A stretch of 64,000 bases of DNA from an uncultured Clostridium sp. GTDB lineage: Bacteria; Bacillota; Clostridia; Lachnospirales; Lachnospiraceae. Location: positions 1 to 64,000 of the forward strand of contig CAMEIH010000010.1 of assembly GCA_945917985.1 (NCBI GenBank). The letters run 5' to 3'. A program made the position numbers and the translations under genes. Position 1 is the stretch's first letter; each line of letters starts with the position of its first letter. The notes beneath the pieces were generated by a model. That model saw only the letters and a list, made by a program, of their open reading frames with translations, was not told the origin of the DNA and ran no database searches. This document shows positions 42,198 through 51,709 of this stretch, piece after piece.

Positions 42198-43791
42198 AAG
42201 TAATCCTCCTTGCGATCTCTTCTGCTACTTTTATTCCATCCATGGCGGCTGATGTAATGCCTCCTGCATATCCTGCGCCTTCGCCGCAGGGATAAATCCC
42301 TTTTACCGATGACTGGAGCGAATCATCCCTCATAATCCTGACAGGGGAAGAAGTTCTGCTTTCCACTCCCTCCATCAGTACATTTCGGTCATTAAACCCG
42401 GCAATAACACTGCCAAAATGTTCCATTCCTTCAACAAAAGCCTTATTTAGTTCTTCCGGCAAAATCTCATGAAGTCCCGCATAGCACCAGTTACCTTTGA
42501 TTGCCGGCAAAAAATCTTTCAAGCAACTATTGTCGCTTGTATTGTGGGTCCCTGTGACAGAAGCCTTAAAGTCACCGTATCTCTCTACGGGAACTTTTCC
42601 TTCTCCTATAACAAATGCTTTTTCTTCAATTTTTCTCTGAAAATCAATACCCGCAAGAGGATGATTGCTTCCGTAATCTTCCGGTTTCACAGAAACAATA
42701 ATAGCACTGTTTGCATTTGTACCTCTTCTGCCGCTGTAACTCATGCCGTTTACTGCAAGTCTGCCTTCCTCCGAGGAGGCATTTACCACGTATCCCCCGG
42801 GGCACATGCAGAAAGAATAAACGCCCCTGCCGCTTTGTGAAGAAGCGGTCACTTTATATGGTGCGTTTCCGAGTTTTTCAACTTTTTTTCTGCCATACTG
42901 AGACTGATTAATCAGCTCCTGAGGATGCTCTACCCGGAAGCCAACTGCAAAAGGTTTTGCTTCCATTGCAATTCCAAGATCATAAAGAGTCTGGAAAGTG
43001 TCTCTGGCGCTGTGCCCTGTGGCCAGAACCACATATTCTGCAGAGAGTCTTTCCCTTCCATCAATCAAAACCCCGGTTATTTTCCCATTTCGGATATCAA
43101 AATCCGTGACCTTCGATTGAAAACGTATTTCACCTCCGAGGGAAAGAATATGTTCTCTCATATTTCTGACTACCACGGATAACACATCCGTGCCAATGTG
43201 AGCCTTGTGATCATACAAAATTTCGTCCGGTGCTCCCTCTTTTACAAAAACAGTAAGCACCTTTTTGTTTCTGCCGTATTTATCTTTTACAAGAGTATTT
43301 AATTTTCCGTCGGAAAATGTGCCCGCGCCGCCCTCTCCGAACTGGACATTGGAATCGATTTGGAGAACCCCTGTTTTCCAGAAGTTCTCAACATCCGCTA
43401 TTCTTTCCTCAACCCGTTTTCCTCTTTCCAGCAGGATTGGGCGAAATCCTGCTTCCGCCAGCATATAGCCACAGAATAGTCCGGCCGGACCTGTTCCGAT
43501 AATAACCGGTCTTATCTTGCCCTGATAACCCGATACGGGAAAGTGGTACTCCTTTTCTTCCTGCAGAACCACCTGTTTTTTGTCACAGTTTCGATAGACC
43601 TCTTTTTCATTTTTTAACCGGATATCAAGAATATAGTTAAAATAGAGTTCCGGTTTTTTTCTGGCATCAACAGAGCGCCTTACAATTATAATTTCAGGCA
43701 CCTTGGATAAGTGAAGGAGTTTAAGAACCTTTCTCTCCAGCTGCTCTCTTGTGTGTTCCACCGGTAATTTCAATTGATTGATCCTTAGCAT
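42154..43791 (-). CDS. FAD-dependent dehydrogenase (COG2509 type)
   Basis: 545 residues. After an N-terminal domain of about 95 residues, a dinucleotide-binding motif (IGTGPAGLFCGYMLAEAG) and, near the end, the second FAD motif (YPCGEGAGYAGGITSAAMDG). The enzyme's substrate is unknown. It is conserved in Clostridia. It lies 18 bp after the HI0933-type gene. Confidence 0.88.
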   Translation of the reverse strand: MLRINQLKLPVEHTREQLERKVLKLLHLSKVPEIIIVRRSVDARKKPELYFNYILDIRLKNEKEVYRNCDKKQVVLQEEKEYHFPVSGYQGKIRPVIIGTGPAGLFCGYMLAEAGFRPILLERGKRVEERIADVENFWKTGVLQIDSNVQFGEGGAGTFSDGKLNTLVKDKYGRNKKVLTVFVKEGAPDEILYDHKAHIGTDVLSVVVRNMREHILSLGGEIRFQSKVTDFDIRNGKITGVLIDGRERLSAEYVVLATGHSARDTFQTLYDLGIAMEAKPFAVGFRVEHPQELINQSQYGRKKVEKLGNAPYKVTASSQSGRGVYSFCMCPGGYVVNASSEEGRLAVNGMSYSGRRGTNANSAIIVSVKPEDYGSNHPLAGIDFQRKIEEKAFVIGEGKVPVERYGDFKASVTGTHNTSDNSCLKDFLPAIKGNWCYAGLHEILPEELNKAFVEGMEHFGSVIAGFNDRNVLMEGVESRTSSPVRIMRDDSLQSSVKGIYPCGEGAGYAGGITSAAMDGIKVAEEIARRITYGEQECCTQTERQK

Positions 43792-43809
43792 ATCAAAAAT
43801 CCTTTTCTG

Positions 43810-45060
43810 TCATTTCCTGTCTGATTTCCTATCGACCTGATTATTGATAGCAGCACTTCTACCAGCCACATAGCCGCTCGTCCATGCCCACTGCAGATTA
43901 TAACCTCCGCAGATACCGTCCACATCAAGAAGTTCTCCTGTCAAATACAGTCCCCGCTGTCTTAAAGACTGCAGATTATCATCCACTTCATTAAAAACTA
44001 CTCCACCTGCACAAATCTGGGCATTTTCCATCCCCTTTACCGCATGAATATGTACCCGAAGCCTTCTGTATAGGTTCAGCAATTCTTTTACTCTTCTGTA
44101 TCCAAGTGAACTGACTTTGTCATCTGTTTTCCATCCTGCATACTTAATCAGTGCCGTACTGATCTTCTTATTTGTCATACCAAGCAGAAATTCTTCCAGT
44201 GTATCCTCTTTCATTTTCTCAAATCGGGCAGACATCCTGTCCCAGAAATCCATTTCTTCATAATCAGGGAAAAGGTTGATTTCCACAGTGACCTTTTTCC
44301 CTTCTCTCAATGCGTAAGCTGCCTGTCTGCTGAATTGAAATACCGGTATACCGGAAATCCCATAATCCGTAAACTGCAATTCACCCTGTTGCATCGAAAG
44401 TATCTTGTTTTCCGCAGACAGTTGCAATTCAGCCTGTGCTCTTACACCGGCCATTCCTTTGATAAAACTGTCTTTACTGCAAAGCTGTACAAGTCCTGGC
44501 ACCTGTGGTTTCAGGGAATGTCCGAATCGTTCTGCCAAACGGAAGCCAAAGGTTCCTTCTCCTTTCTTTTGGGAAGCAGGTCCCCCGCAGGCAATGATTA
44601 AATTGTCAAATTCAAAATAGTCTTCTTCCGTTCTTACAACAAAAACACATTTCTTTTCGTCAAAAGAAACATCTGCAATCATACAACTTGTTATGATACT
44701 CACACCGGCTTTTTGAAGGAGTTTTCGAAACAGATCAAGGATCGTGGAAGCCTGCTCCGAATAAGGATAGAGATATCCATTTTTATTACGTAGAAATACA
44801 CCATTTTCCTCAAAAAATGATATGGTATCTCTCACCGAGAATCGGGAAAATATTTTTTCCAGTTTCTCCTTATCATCACAATAATATTTTTCCATGCTAA
44901 AATCAAGATTTCCGAGATTGCATTTTCCGTTTCCTGTTGCCAGTATCTTTTTCCCTACTCTGTCATTTTTTTCAAAGAGTGTTACTTCTGCATGATATTC
45001 CGCTGCCGTAACAGCTGCCATCATGCCGGAAGCACCTGCACCTATGATTCCGACTTTCAT
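43810..45060 (-). CDS. HI0933-family NAD(P)/FAD-dependent oxidoreductase (YhiN-like)
   Basis: 416 residues. It starts MKVGIIGAGASGMMAAVTA (FAD binding) and ends with the family motif GELLDVDGICGGYNLQWAW. GGAGG precedes the ATG at 45060; the GTG at 45072 overlaps that site. Physiological substrate unknown. Confidence 0.9.
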   Translation of the reverse strand: MKVGIIGAGASGMMAAVTAAEYHAEVTLFEKNDRVGKKILATGNGKCNLGNLDFSMEKYYCDDKEKLEKIFSRFSVRDTISFFEENGVFLRNKNGYLYPYSEQASTILDLFRKLLQKAGVSIITSCMIADVSFDEKKCVFVVRTEEDYFEFDNLIIACGGPASQKKGEGTFGFRLAERFGHSLKPQVPGLVQLCSKDSFIKGMAGVRAQAELQLSAENKILSMQQGELQFTDYGISGIPVFQFSRQAAYALREGKKVTVEINLFPDYEEMDFWDRMSARFEKMKEDTLEEFLLGMTNKKISTALIKYAGWKTDDKVSSLGYRRVKELLNLYRRLRVHIHAVKGMENAQICAGGVVFNEVDDNLQSLRQRGLYLTGELLDVDGICGGYNLQWAWTSGYVAGRSAAINNQVDRKSDRK

Positions 45061-45112
45061 TTTATCCTCCACTCAGAAGAGTTCTTTATCAAAATGGTAT
45101 TCCATCCCGCTT

Positions 45113-45736
45113 TTAGCTTGAATAGGATTCCAGGAAATGATACAATTCACTTTCAGTTTCAATATATTTCATACACATGATTTCCCTTTGCACAGACCAA
45201 GGCAATTCATCTGTTCTGATCCCGGTATCCATATAAATATGCGAAAGGCTTTTATCATAAACCACAACCATATTATTTTCATTTACAAGGAAAAAGCCTT
45301 CTTCCTCTTTCTCATAACTTTTCCTGACCACCACTTTTGCGGGCGAAAAAGAGATCAGTTCAATTGTTCTAAAACCCTTTTCCAAATCGGTCAGAGAAGG
45401 ACTTTCCTCATATACCCCCAGTTCCTCTTCCAGTCTTTCCCGATTCAATCCAATATATTTATCAGGAGCGGTCTCTTCGCTTTCCTCAAGTTCTCCACTT
45501 ACCATGTCATAAGAAAGAACCACGTAACTTGTATCTGCTGTGACTATAGAATTCCCCATGTAACCGGCCTCTATAGCAGAGTTTTCTGTAATCTCCTGTT
45601 CCTTTTTTACAGTTCTCTCCTCCTGCCTGCCTCCCGGATAAAAAATTTCACAGACGGCCATGTTTGCCGCAAAACCCAGGCTAAACATAGTCAGGGGATA
45701 AATAAAAAACAAGCTGATACCTTTTACAAATTTCAT
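45113..45736 (-). CDS. Membrane-anchored protein with BofC-like C-terminal domain
   Basis: 207 residues with one N-terminal transmembrane/signal helix (about 7-30) and an acidic extracytoplasmic part. The final third (FFLVNENNMVVVY, TGIRTDELPWSVQREIM) resembles the C-terminal domain found in BofC, a forespore regulator of sigma-K processing in Bacillus. In Clostridia such proteins are uncharacterised. Sporulation role possible but not shown. Confidence 0.55.
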   Translation of the reverse strand: MKFVKGISLFFIYPLTMFSLGFAANMAVCEIFYPGGRQEERTVKKEQEITENSAIEAGYMGNSIVTADTSYVVLSYDMVSGELEESEETAPDKYIGLNRERLEEELGVYEESPSLTDLEKGFRTIELISFSPAKVVVRKSYEKEEEGFFLVNENNMVVVYDKSLSHIYMDTGIRTDELPWSVQREIMCMKYIETESELYHFLESYSS

Positions 45737-45797
45737 AGTATAATTTCCTTACCATTTATTTATAAACAGTATCAGCCAAAAAAACTGATTTTATACT

Positions 45798-47423
45798 TTA
45801 CATGAGTTTCATCCATCTGCCAAGTGTCAGGAGAATTCTGCCTCCCGCCATATTTTCCAGTTCCTTCTCGGTTACCGCTTTTGTCACGATAAGCAGAACC
45901 ATATAGATGACAATCCCCAAAGGAAGACTGACAACAAGCGCTATGGTTGTACCGGCAAAGGAAGTAAACAATCTGTTAAGCAGCATAACAGCTATACCGG
46001 AAATTGCCGCTGCAACAACAGGAAACGCAAACGTATGAATCCATTCCTGCCTATACTGCAGCCTTCTGCTCACAAACCAAAAGCCCATCACCATTAACAC
46101 AGCAAAAGAAATGACATTACTGATCACAACCGCTGTTAAAGATAAACCCGTATTTTTCAAAAGAAGAATTACAAGAACAATGTGTACCACCAATGCAATT
46201 GCTTCATAACCGATCACATACTTCATATTATCAAGTCGGACCAGCATTTCCGTAAACAAACCCGAGAAGGCAAACAGAATAATAATGATACTTCCGAAAG
46301 CTACAAGAAGTGCTGTGCTGTCATTATTCCCTTTAAACAAAAGATTCAGAATATCCTCCGAAAGCACCGCTGTGAATATGGCAGCAGGTATGGATATCAA
46401 AGCTGTCTGATGAACCAGTGCCCCCATTTTTTCTCTTGCCATTCGCAGCTCTTCTCTGTCAATATAATAGATAATTCTCTTAATCTGTCCTGTTCCCCCA
46501 AGACTGACAAGAAAACAGATAATTCCAATCACAACAAGATACTTGCCATAGTAGTTTCCCCAAAGCTGTGCTGCATCAATCCCTTCACCCGCTGTTCTGA
46601 TAAAAAAGATCCCGTCAAGTAGAGGAATCATCCTAAAAAATACCGCATAACCGGCAAAGGGGACAGCAGTTCCTATAAGCATATGAAAAATGTTCAGCCT
46701 CTTATCCTGATTTTTCTGTAAATCTCTTGCAATCTGCTTTTTGATATTGCTATGATAGATAAAAAACAAAATAAGCATATGCAGAAAACCAATAATAGAA
46801 GTTACAAGAATACCAATCGCTGCTCCCATAGCGCCATAAGATGCGGCATAATCTTCTACTTTGAGAAGAGCTGATACCTTAACCCCATATTGATATAGCA
46901 GCACTGCACTTATCAATCCCGCCGGTATCATGATAAAAGATTTTAATACAATCGAATGCATTGTAGGTACTCTTGAGCCGTTTCCTTCAAAATACCCTCT
47001 AAAAACACCCGTAAGTAATTGAAAAATAAAAGAAAAAGCTATCATGCCAAGGGCAAGTCCCGCAAGCGGAAGTTTTATCACTTTCCCGACAATCCACTCT
47101 CCTGCTCCAAGAACAAGCAGCCCCGTCACAATGCCAATGATGGAAGCAAGAAGCAATGCACCATGAAGGACTTTATCCGCATTTCTGTACTGTTCTCTCT
47201 TTATGCGAAATTTAACAAGCATATAAACCGCTTTCGAGAGACCATAAGTAAACATTCCTCCAACCAAAATATAAATCTCATTTGCAATGCTGAAATATGC
47301 GACACCTTTTTCTCCAATCATATATAATAGCGGTATTCTGAAAATCAGACTGCATAGATAGGAAAAAATGCAGATGGAGATATAATTATCTTTTTTGAAA
47401 GCTTTTCTTTCTGTTCTACTCAT
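45798..47423 (-). CDS. MOP/MATE-superfamily lipid flippase (SpoVB/MurJ/polysaccharide-type)
   Basis: 541 residues with about 14 hydrophobic helices and the early ANEIYILVGGMFTYGLSKAV segment of the SpoVB/polysaccharide-exporter group. It likely moves lipid-linked cell-wall precursors across the membrane. AAAAGGAG precedes the ATG. It follows ybeY by 11 bp in the same direction. Exact substrate unknown. Confidence 0.82.
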   Translation of the reverse strand: MSRTERKAFKKDNYISICIFSYLCSLIFRIPLLYMIGEKGVAYFSIANEIYILVGGMFTYGLSKAVYMLVKFRIKREQYRNADKVLHGALLLASIIGIVTGLLVLGAGEWIVGKVIKLPLAGLALGMIAFSFIFQLLTGVFRGYFEGNGSRVPTMHSIVLKSFIMIPAGLISAVLLYQYGVKVSALLKVEDYAASYGAMGAAIGILVTSIIGFLHMLILFFIYHSNIKKQIARDLQKNQDKRLNIFHMLIGTAVPFAGYAVFFRMIPLLDGIFFIRTAGEGIDAAQLWGNYYGKYLVVIGIICFLVSLGGTGQIKRIIYYIDREELRMAREKMGALVHQTALISIPAAIFTAVLSEDILNLLFKGNNDSTALLVAFGSIIIILFAFSGLFTEMLVRLDNMKYVIGYEAIALVVHIVLVILLLKNTGLSLTAVVISNVISFAVLMVMGFWFVSRRLQYRQEWIHTFAFPVVAAAISGIAVMLLNRLFTSFAGTTIALVVSLPLGIVIYMVLLIVTKAVTEKELENMAGGRILLTLGRWMKLM

Positions 47424-47434
47424 ATAGACTCCTT

Positions 47435-47941
47435 TTATCCTATGTCACGGGTGATTCCAAGCTTATCCAACGCTTCTTCCTGCTTGCGTTCCATAATTTC
47501 CGCCTCTTCTTTTACCATATGATCATACCCGCAAAGATGAAGCATACTGTGAGCGGTAAGAAAAGCAAATTCTCTTTTCTCGGAATGTCCGAACTTCTGT
47601 GCCTGCTCTTTCACCTTGTCAGCCGAAATAATGATATCTCCAAGCATCAATTCTCCGGTTTCCGGATCAAAGCAGTCAGCTTCCTGAGCCTCTGCCGCAG
47701 AAAAATCAGCTTCTGTTTCATAGGAAAGCATAGGAAAAGAAAGCACGTCGGTAGCAGCATCCATTTCTCTGTATTTTCTGTTGTATTCTCTGATTCCTTC
47801 ATTATCGGTAACAAGCAGATTGACCTGTGCTTCATACGGACATTTTTCCTGATCAAGGATCTGTGTCATGACCTGATCCAGTATTTTCTTTATATCAAAA
47901 TCAAACTTTACTTCTGTTTCATTTTCAACGTAAGAAGTCAT
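47435..47941 (-). CDS. ybeY: Endoribonuclease YbeY (16S rRNA maturation)
   Basis: 168 residues. The zinc motif H-x3-H-x5-H is visible in HSMLHLCGYDH near residue 131. It acts in ribosome quality control and 16S 3'-end processing. Overlaps the 7TM-HD gene by 17 bp; order phoH-HD-ybeY is conserved across Firmicutes. Confidence 0.94.
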   Translation of the reverse strand: MTSYVENETEVKFDFDIKKILDQVMTQILDQEKCPYEAQVNLLVTDNEGIREYNRKYREMDAATDVLSFPMLSYETEADFSAAEAQEADCFDPETGELMLGDIIISADKVKEQAQKFGHSEKREFAFLTAHSMLHLCGYDHMVKEEAEIMERKQEEALDKLGITRDIG

Positions 47942-49118
47942 AGTATAGCTTTTCCTCCATGAGTATCTTTTTTATTTCTTCCAGTTCCCTTAACGAAAGA
48001 TTATTATGATTTAAAATACCACTGTCCATTTTCTTTTTAAATACAGCCTGTATCAATTTTTCATAATCAAGGCTCGCATTTGCGTCTTTTGAAAAAAGGT
48101 AGCTTATGGAGGAAATGATGGTATCTGAAATGAGAAGTATCGCTGTCTCTTTGGAAACAATATCCTCATCTTTATTCAGATATTCCTCTAAGATCACCAT
48201 TACCTTGTCCGGAATCTCATACTCCTCAAGCACAAGTTTTACATTTTCAAAACTGTTCTCGCCTTTTAAAATACCAATTTTATGATAATATCCTCCCGCT
48301 TTTGCAGCAGCATCATCGAGAGAAAGCTTTTTGGCTATTCTGTCACAAAGATACGCGGTATGTATTGCATGAAAATATTCTTCCTTAGAAAATTCCTTCA
48401 GTTTGACAAGCAGAGGACATTCCGGGTCATTGATGTCCATGTAGGTATCCCTCGTCCTATAAATGATCGAAAAGCTGAAAAACTTTAGCAGGATTAATAA
48501 AAGGATGAGGTTAATCAGAATATTTACCGCCGGGACCAAAAACATCTCCGGGTGAAAAGCTTCATTCACCAAAAGTACCTCATGCAGGCTAAGACCTATA
48601 AACTGCACCATCAATGCGATCATTAATGGCAGCCAGACCCGAAAGCTTTCATCAAGAGCTGAAAACAGTAAAACACCTGCCATACCGCTGATAAAATAAA
48701 TCACAAACAGATCGGTTGATGATGACGGAGACAAAAGCATACTGATGAAAAGCAGATTACAGCCTGCACAGACAGCTATGAGCTGACCGGAAAATAACAT
48801 CAAACCGGTAAAGATTGCAACATAGGGCCATCCTCCAGCCGGAAACATGGGAAATACCACACTCCCTGTCAGAAAGAAAAAATAAAGAATTATAAAACGC
48901 CACAAATTTTCTCTGTTATCAAACAAAAAACCGCCAGAAATACGGCCCTCTTCTATTGCGAATATGACACAGCCTGTAGAGACACAGGACATAATCACAA
49001 TTTTTACGATTTCTTTTGCTGTGTATCCATACAAAAAAGCGGCAACACCACTGATGAAAACTGACAGAAAAAAAATTCCTATCTCCTGTAGTCTGTCAGT
49101 ATTATTATTTGTTTCCAT
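47925..49118 (-). CDS. 7TM membrane protein with degenerate HD domain (PgpH/YqfF-derived)
   Basis: 397 residues. About seven to eight transmembrane helices (residues 10-240) precede a C-terminal HD-like domain. Its place between phoH and ybeY is that of pgpH (yqfF), the cyclic-di-AMP phosphodiesterase, but it lacks the large extracellular domain (PgpH is about 700 residues) and the HD signature is changed: YYHKIG in place of YHDIGK. Catalysis is therefore doubtful. ATG 49118 preferred (AGGAT upstream); the frame is open to 49178. Confidence 0.75.
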   Translation of the reverse strand: METNNNTDRLQEIGIFFLSVFISGVAAFLYGYTAKEIVKIVIMSCVSTGCVIFAIEEGRISGGFLFDNRENLWRFIILYFFFLTGSVVFPMFPAGGWPYVAIFTGLMLFSGQLIAVCAGCNLLFISMLLSPSSSTDLFVIYFISGMAGVLLFSALDESFRVWLPLMIALMVQFIGLSLHEVLLVNEAFHPEMFLVPAVNILINLILLLILLKFFSFSIIYRTRDTYMDINDPECPLLVKLKEFSKEEYFHAIHTAYLCDRIAKKLSLDDAAAKAGGYYHKIGILKGENSFENVKLVLEEYEIPDKVMVILEEYLNKDEDIVSKETAILLISDTIISSISYLFSKDANASLDYEKLIQAVFKKKMDSGILNHNNLSLRELEEIKKILMEEKLYYDFLR

Positions 49119-50112
49119 ATCCTGTTTTCCTGCTTCTGTGTTTTGACAAACCATTTTCTTTTGCTTCATAAGCATCATATGCCTTCACAATTTTCTGTAC
49201 AAGAGGATGTCTTACAACATCTTTGCTGGACATACTGCAAAATGCGATTCCCTCTATTCCTTTTAAAACTCTGACTGCCACATCAAGTCCTGATTGCGTA
49301 CCCGGGGAAAGATCCTTCTGAGAGGCATCTCCCGTCACAATCACTTTAGATCCAAAACCGATTCTGGTGAGAAACATCTTCATCTGAGCCGGTGTAGTAT
49401 TTTGGGCCTCATCCAGGATAATATAAGCATTATCCAGAGTTCGTCCTCTCATATACGCAAGGGGAGCAACCTCAATCAGACCTTTTTCCATATTTTTACT
49501 AAAGGATTCTGCCCCCATGATCTGATACAACGCATCATACAGAGGTCTTAAATAAGGGTCCACCTTACTCTGCAAGTCTCCGGGCAAAAAACCAAGTTTT
49601 TCTCCGGCCTCAATAGCGGGTCTAGTAAGAATAATCCTTTCTACTTCCTGATTTTTAAAGGCTGTGATTGCCAGGGCCATCGCCAGATAAGTTTTCCCGG
49701 TTCCGGCAGGTCCCAGACCAAATACAATCATATTATTGCGGATAGCATCCACATACTGCTTCTGTCCCAGTGTCTTTGGTTTTACCGGCTTTCCGGATAT
49801 CGTATGACAGATACAGTCCTTATCTATTTCCAATAAAACATCATCATTTTCTTCCATGCTCATCGTTATTGCATAATCCACATTCTGTTCCTGGATTATA
49901 TTTCCTCTCTCTGATAATTCCACCAGTTCATTGATGATGGCTGTGACACGCTCCACTGCCCTTGCATTCCCCGAAACAGTAATCTTGCCGTTTCTGTCAA
50001 CAATCGCTACCTTGAACTGTCTTTCCAGTTTCTTAATATGTCCGTCAAATTGTCCGAAAATATTCAGTATATGCTCTGCAGGCACCCGGACCTCTCTTGA
50101 AATATCTTCCAT
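49105..50112 (-). CDS. phoH: PhoH family ATPase
   Basis: 335 residues. Walker A is GPAGTGKTYLAMALA, Walker B IILDEAQNT, and an N-terminal KH-like region precedes them. Role likely in RNA metabolism next to ybeY. Starts immediately after the yqfD stop codon. Confidence 0.93.
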   Translation of the reverse strand: MEDISREVRVPAEHILNIFGQFDGHIKKLERQFKVAIVDRNGKITVSGNARAVERVTAIINELVELSERGNIIQEQNVDYAITMSMEENDDVLLEIDKDCICHTISGKPVKPKTLGQKQYVDAIRNNMIVFGLGPAGTGKTYLAMALAITAFKNQEVERIILTRPAIEAGEKLGFLPGDLQSKVDPYLRPLYDALYQIMGAESFSKNMEKGLIEVAPLAYMRGRTLDNAYIILDEAQNTTPAQMKMFLTRIGFGSKVIVTGDASQKDLSPGTQSGLDVAVRVLKGIEGIAFCSMSSKDVVRHPLVQKIVKAYDAYEAKENGLSKHRSRKTGYGNK

Positions 50113-51342
50113 TCATTCTCCCTGATCTGTCTGTAAGGATTTTATTTCTGTTTTTCTCTGTATTCCGGCAGATTCCATCACTGTAAAATCAACCTTCATT
50201 TTCCACGTTCCCTTATATTTCTTTATTGTAACATTTTTTTCTATAATTTGTACCCCTTTTTCCTCTAAAGTTTGCATAAATTTCTGAATTTTTTCTTCAA
50301 ATTTTTGTTTGATTTCCTCTTTTGAATAGCTCTTCTCCTCTTCCCTATATTCTCTTACCAGTATTGTCCCAAAATATACAGGAAGATGATATCCCGAGAA
50401 GAAGCAAAGTTGATTTTGATTCTCCATAATATCATACATTTCATATTTTTCTGTACGCATTGGAAATAACAATTTTTTCCCGGAAACCAAAAGATAATTT
50501 CTTTTTATGTTATTACCGGTATAAGTTCTCTCCGCATAAACTTCCTTAATTTCCTCCGTTACGGAAAAACTGTATTTCAAAAGGATATCCGCATCTGCCG
50601 TGCAATATTCATAGCGCTTAACAGTCCCATCTTCATTATAGATGGGAATGCACCCTTCAACAAGCAGGTCTCCTTTCTTTATCTCGGCACCCTGTGTGAC
50701 CATGGGCACTCCGCTTCTTGTTATAATGCTCTCGATGGTTCCGTCTCTGTCAGCCACAATATCATATGCTTTTTCTGTATCTTGTTCTTCCTGCGCCTGA
50801 TTCTGGATCAAATCATTTTCCTTTATCTGAATGATCAGCTTTGTGCCGTCTATCTTTGCCGAAGTCCATGTCACAATATCAAACTCGTTTCTTATGGATT
50901 TTTCCAGTGTTTCAATATCAATCTGCTTTTTTTTGATTCCTGCTTTAATACCGCTATCTGCGAGAAAATCCTGAAACACATCATCTGTGATATAAAGATT
51001 GCCTTGTATATCTACATTCCAGATAAATCCGGACATCCAGATCCAGAACAAAACACTTCCGCATAAACCGGCAAGAAATATCTTTCTTTTTTTCATTTTT
51101 ACTGTAAGAAAAGGTAGTCCATAACGCGAGGTTACGACTACCCTTGTTCCTGTTTTTCTGGTAATGGATTTCAGCTGGTAAAATCCTTTTAAGCTGATGC
51201 ACATGGTATAATAGTCACCATGATTAACAATGTCCCACAAAAGAATATTATGATTGCCGCAAAGATTGATAAATCGTTCCGTAGAAAATCCCCATACTTT
51301 AATAGAAAGATACCCTTTTAAGAACCGGATGATTTGTAACAT
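50113..51342 (-). CDS. yqfD: Sporulation protein YqfD
   Basis: 409 residues, one transmembrane helix (about 89-106) and a large extracytoplasmic region typical of YqfD. In Bacillus the yqfC-yqfD pair belongs to the sigma-E regulon and sits before phoH, as here. Its presence supports an endospore-forming lineage. Confidence 0.9.
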   Translation of the reverse strand: MLQIIRFLKGYLSIKVWGFSTERFINLCGNHNILLWDIVNHGDYYTMCISLKGFYQLKSITRKTGTRVVVTSRYGLPFLTVKMKKRKIFLAGLCGSVLFWIWMSGFIWNVDIQGNLYITDDVFQDFLADSGIKAGIKKKQIDIETLEKSIRNEFDIVTWTSAKIDGTKLIIQIKENDLIQNQAQEEQDTEKAYDIVADRDGTIESIITRSGVPMVTQGAEIKKGDLLVEGCIPIYNEDGTVKRYEYCTADADILLKYSFSVTEEIKEVYAERTYTGNNIKRNYLLVSGKKLLFPMRTEKYEMYDIMENQNQLCFFSGYHLPVYFGTILVREYREEEKSYSKEEIKQKFEEKIQKFMQTLEEKGVQIIEKNVTIKKYKGTWKMKVDFTVMESAGIQRKTEIKSLQTDQGE

Positions 51343-51375
51343 CTGCCACCTCGCCCAAAAATTGTCTGTTATCCG

Positions 51376-51675
51376 TCAGATAAAACAAATACTTTCAATC
51401 ATACCGCTTATCTTCATATCTTCGTTGGTATAATAGACAATATTCAGTCTTTTTCCCTTTAGTTCAATCTTACGATTTTTGCCTTGCAGAAGTATCAGTT
51501 CATCAGAATACTGCAAAATTCCCTTATAATTTTCTATCAATATTTCTGTATTTCCGGTAACCGTAATAATGGAATCTCCAAGCACGGAATCTCTGGGAAG
51601 CTTCAAGGACTCCACCACTAATTCTTTTCCTCTGTGCAGTTGTTGTTTTGGACCTGATTTTACTTTTTTCATCAT
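51376..51675 (-). CDS. yqfC: YabP/YqfC family sporulation protein
   Basis: 99 residues of the YabP/YqfC fold (GDSIITVTGNTEILIENYKG, RKIELKGKRLNIVYYTNED). Two adjacent ATGs and no clear ribosome site. Directly upstream of yqfD. Confidence 0.88.
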   Translation of the reverse strand: MMKKVKSGPKQQLHRGKELVVESLKLPRDSVLGDSIITVTGNTEILIENYKGILQYSDELILLQGKNRKIELKGKRLNIVYYTNEDMKISGMIESICFI

Positions 51676-51709
51676 ATCATACTATATGATGAAAAACAGT
51701 TTCCTATAC

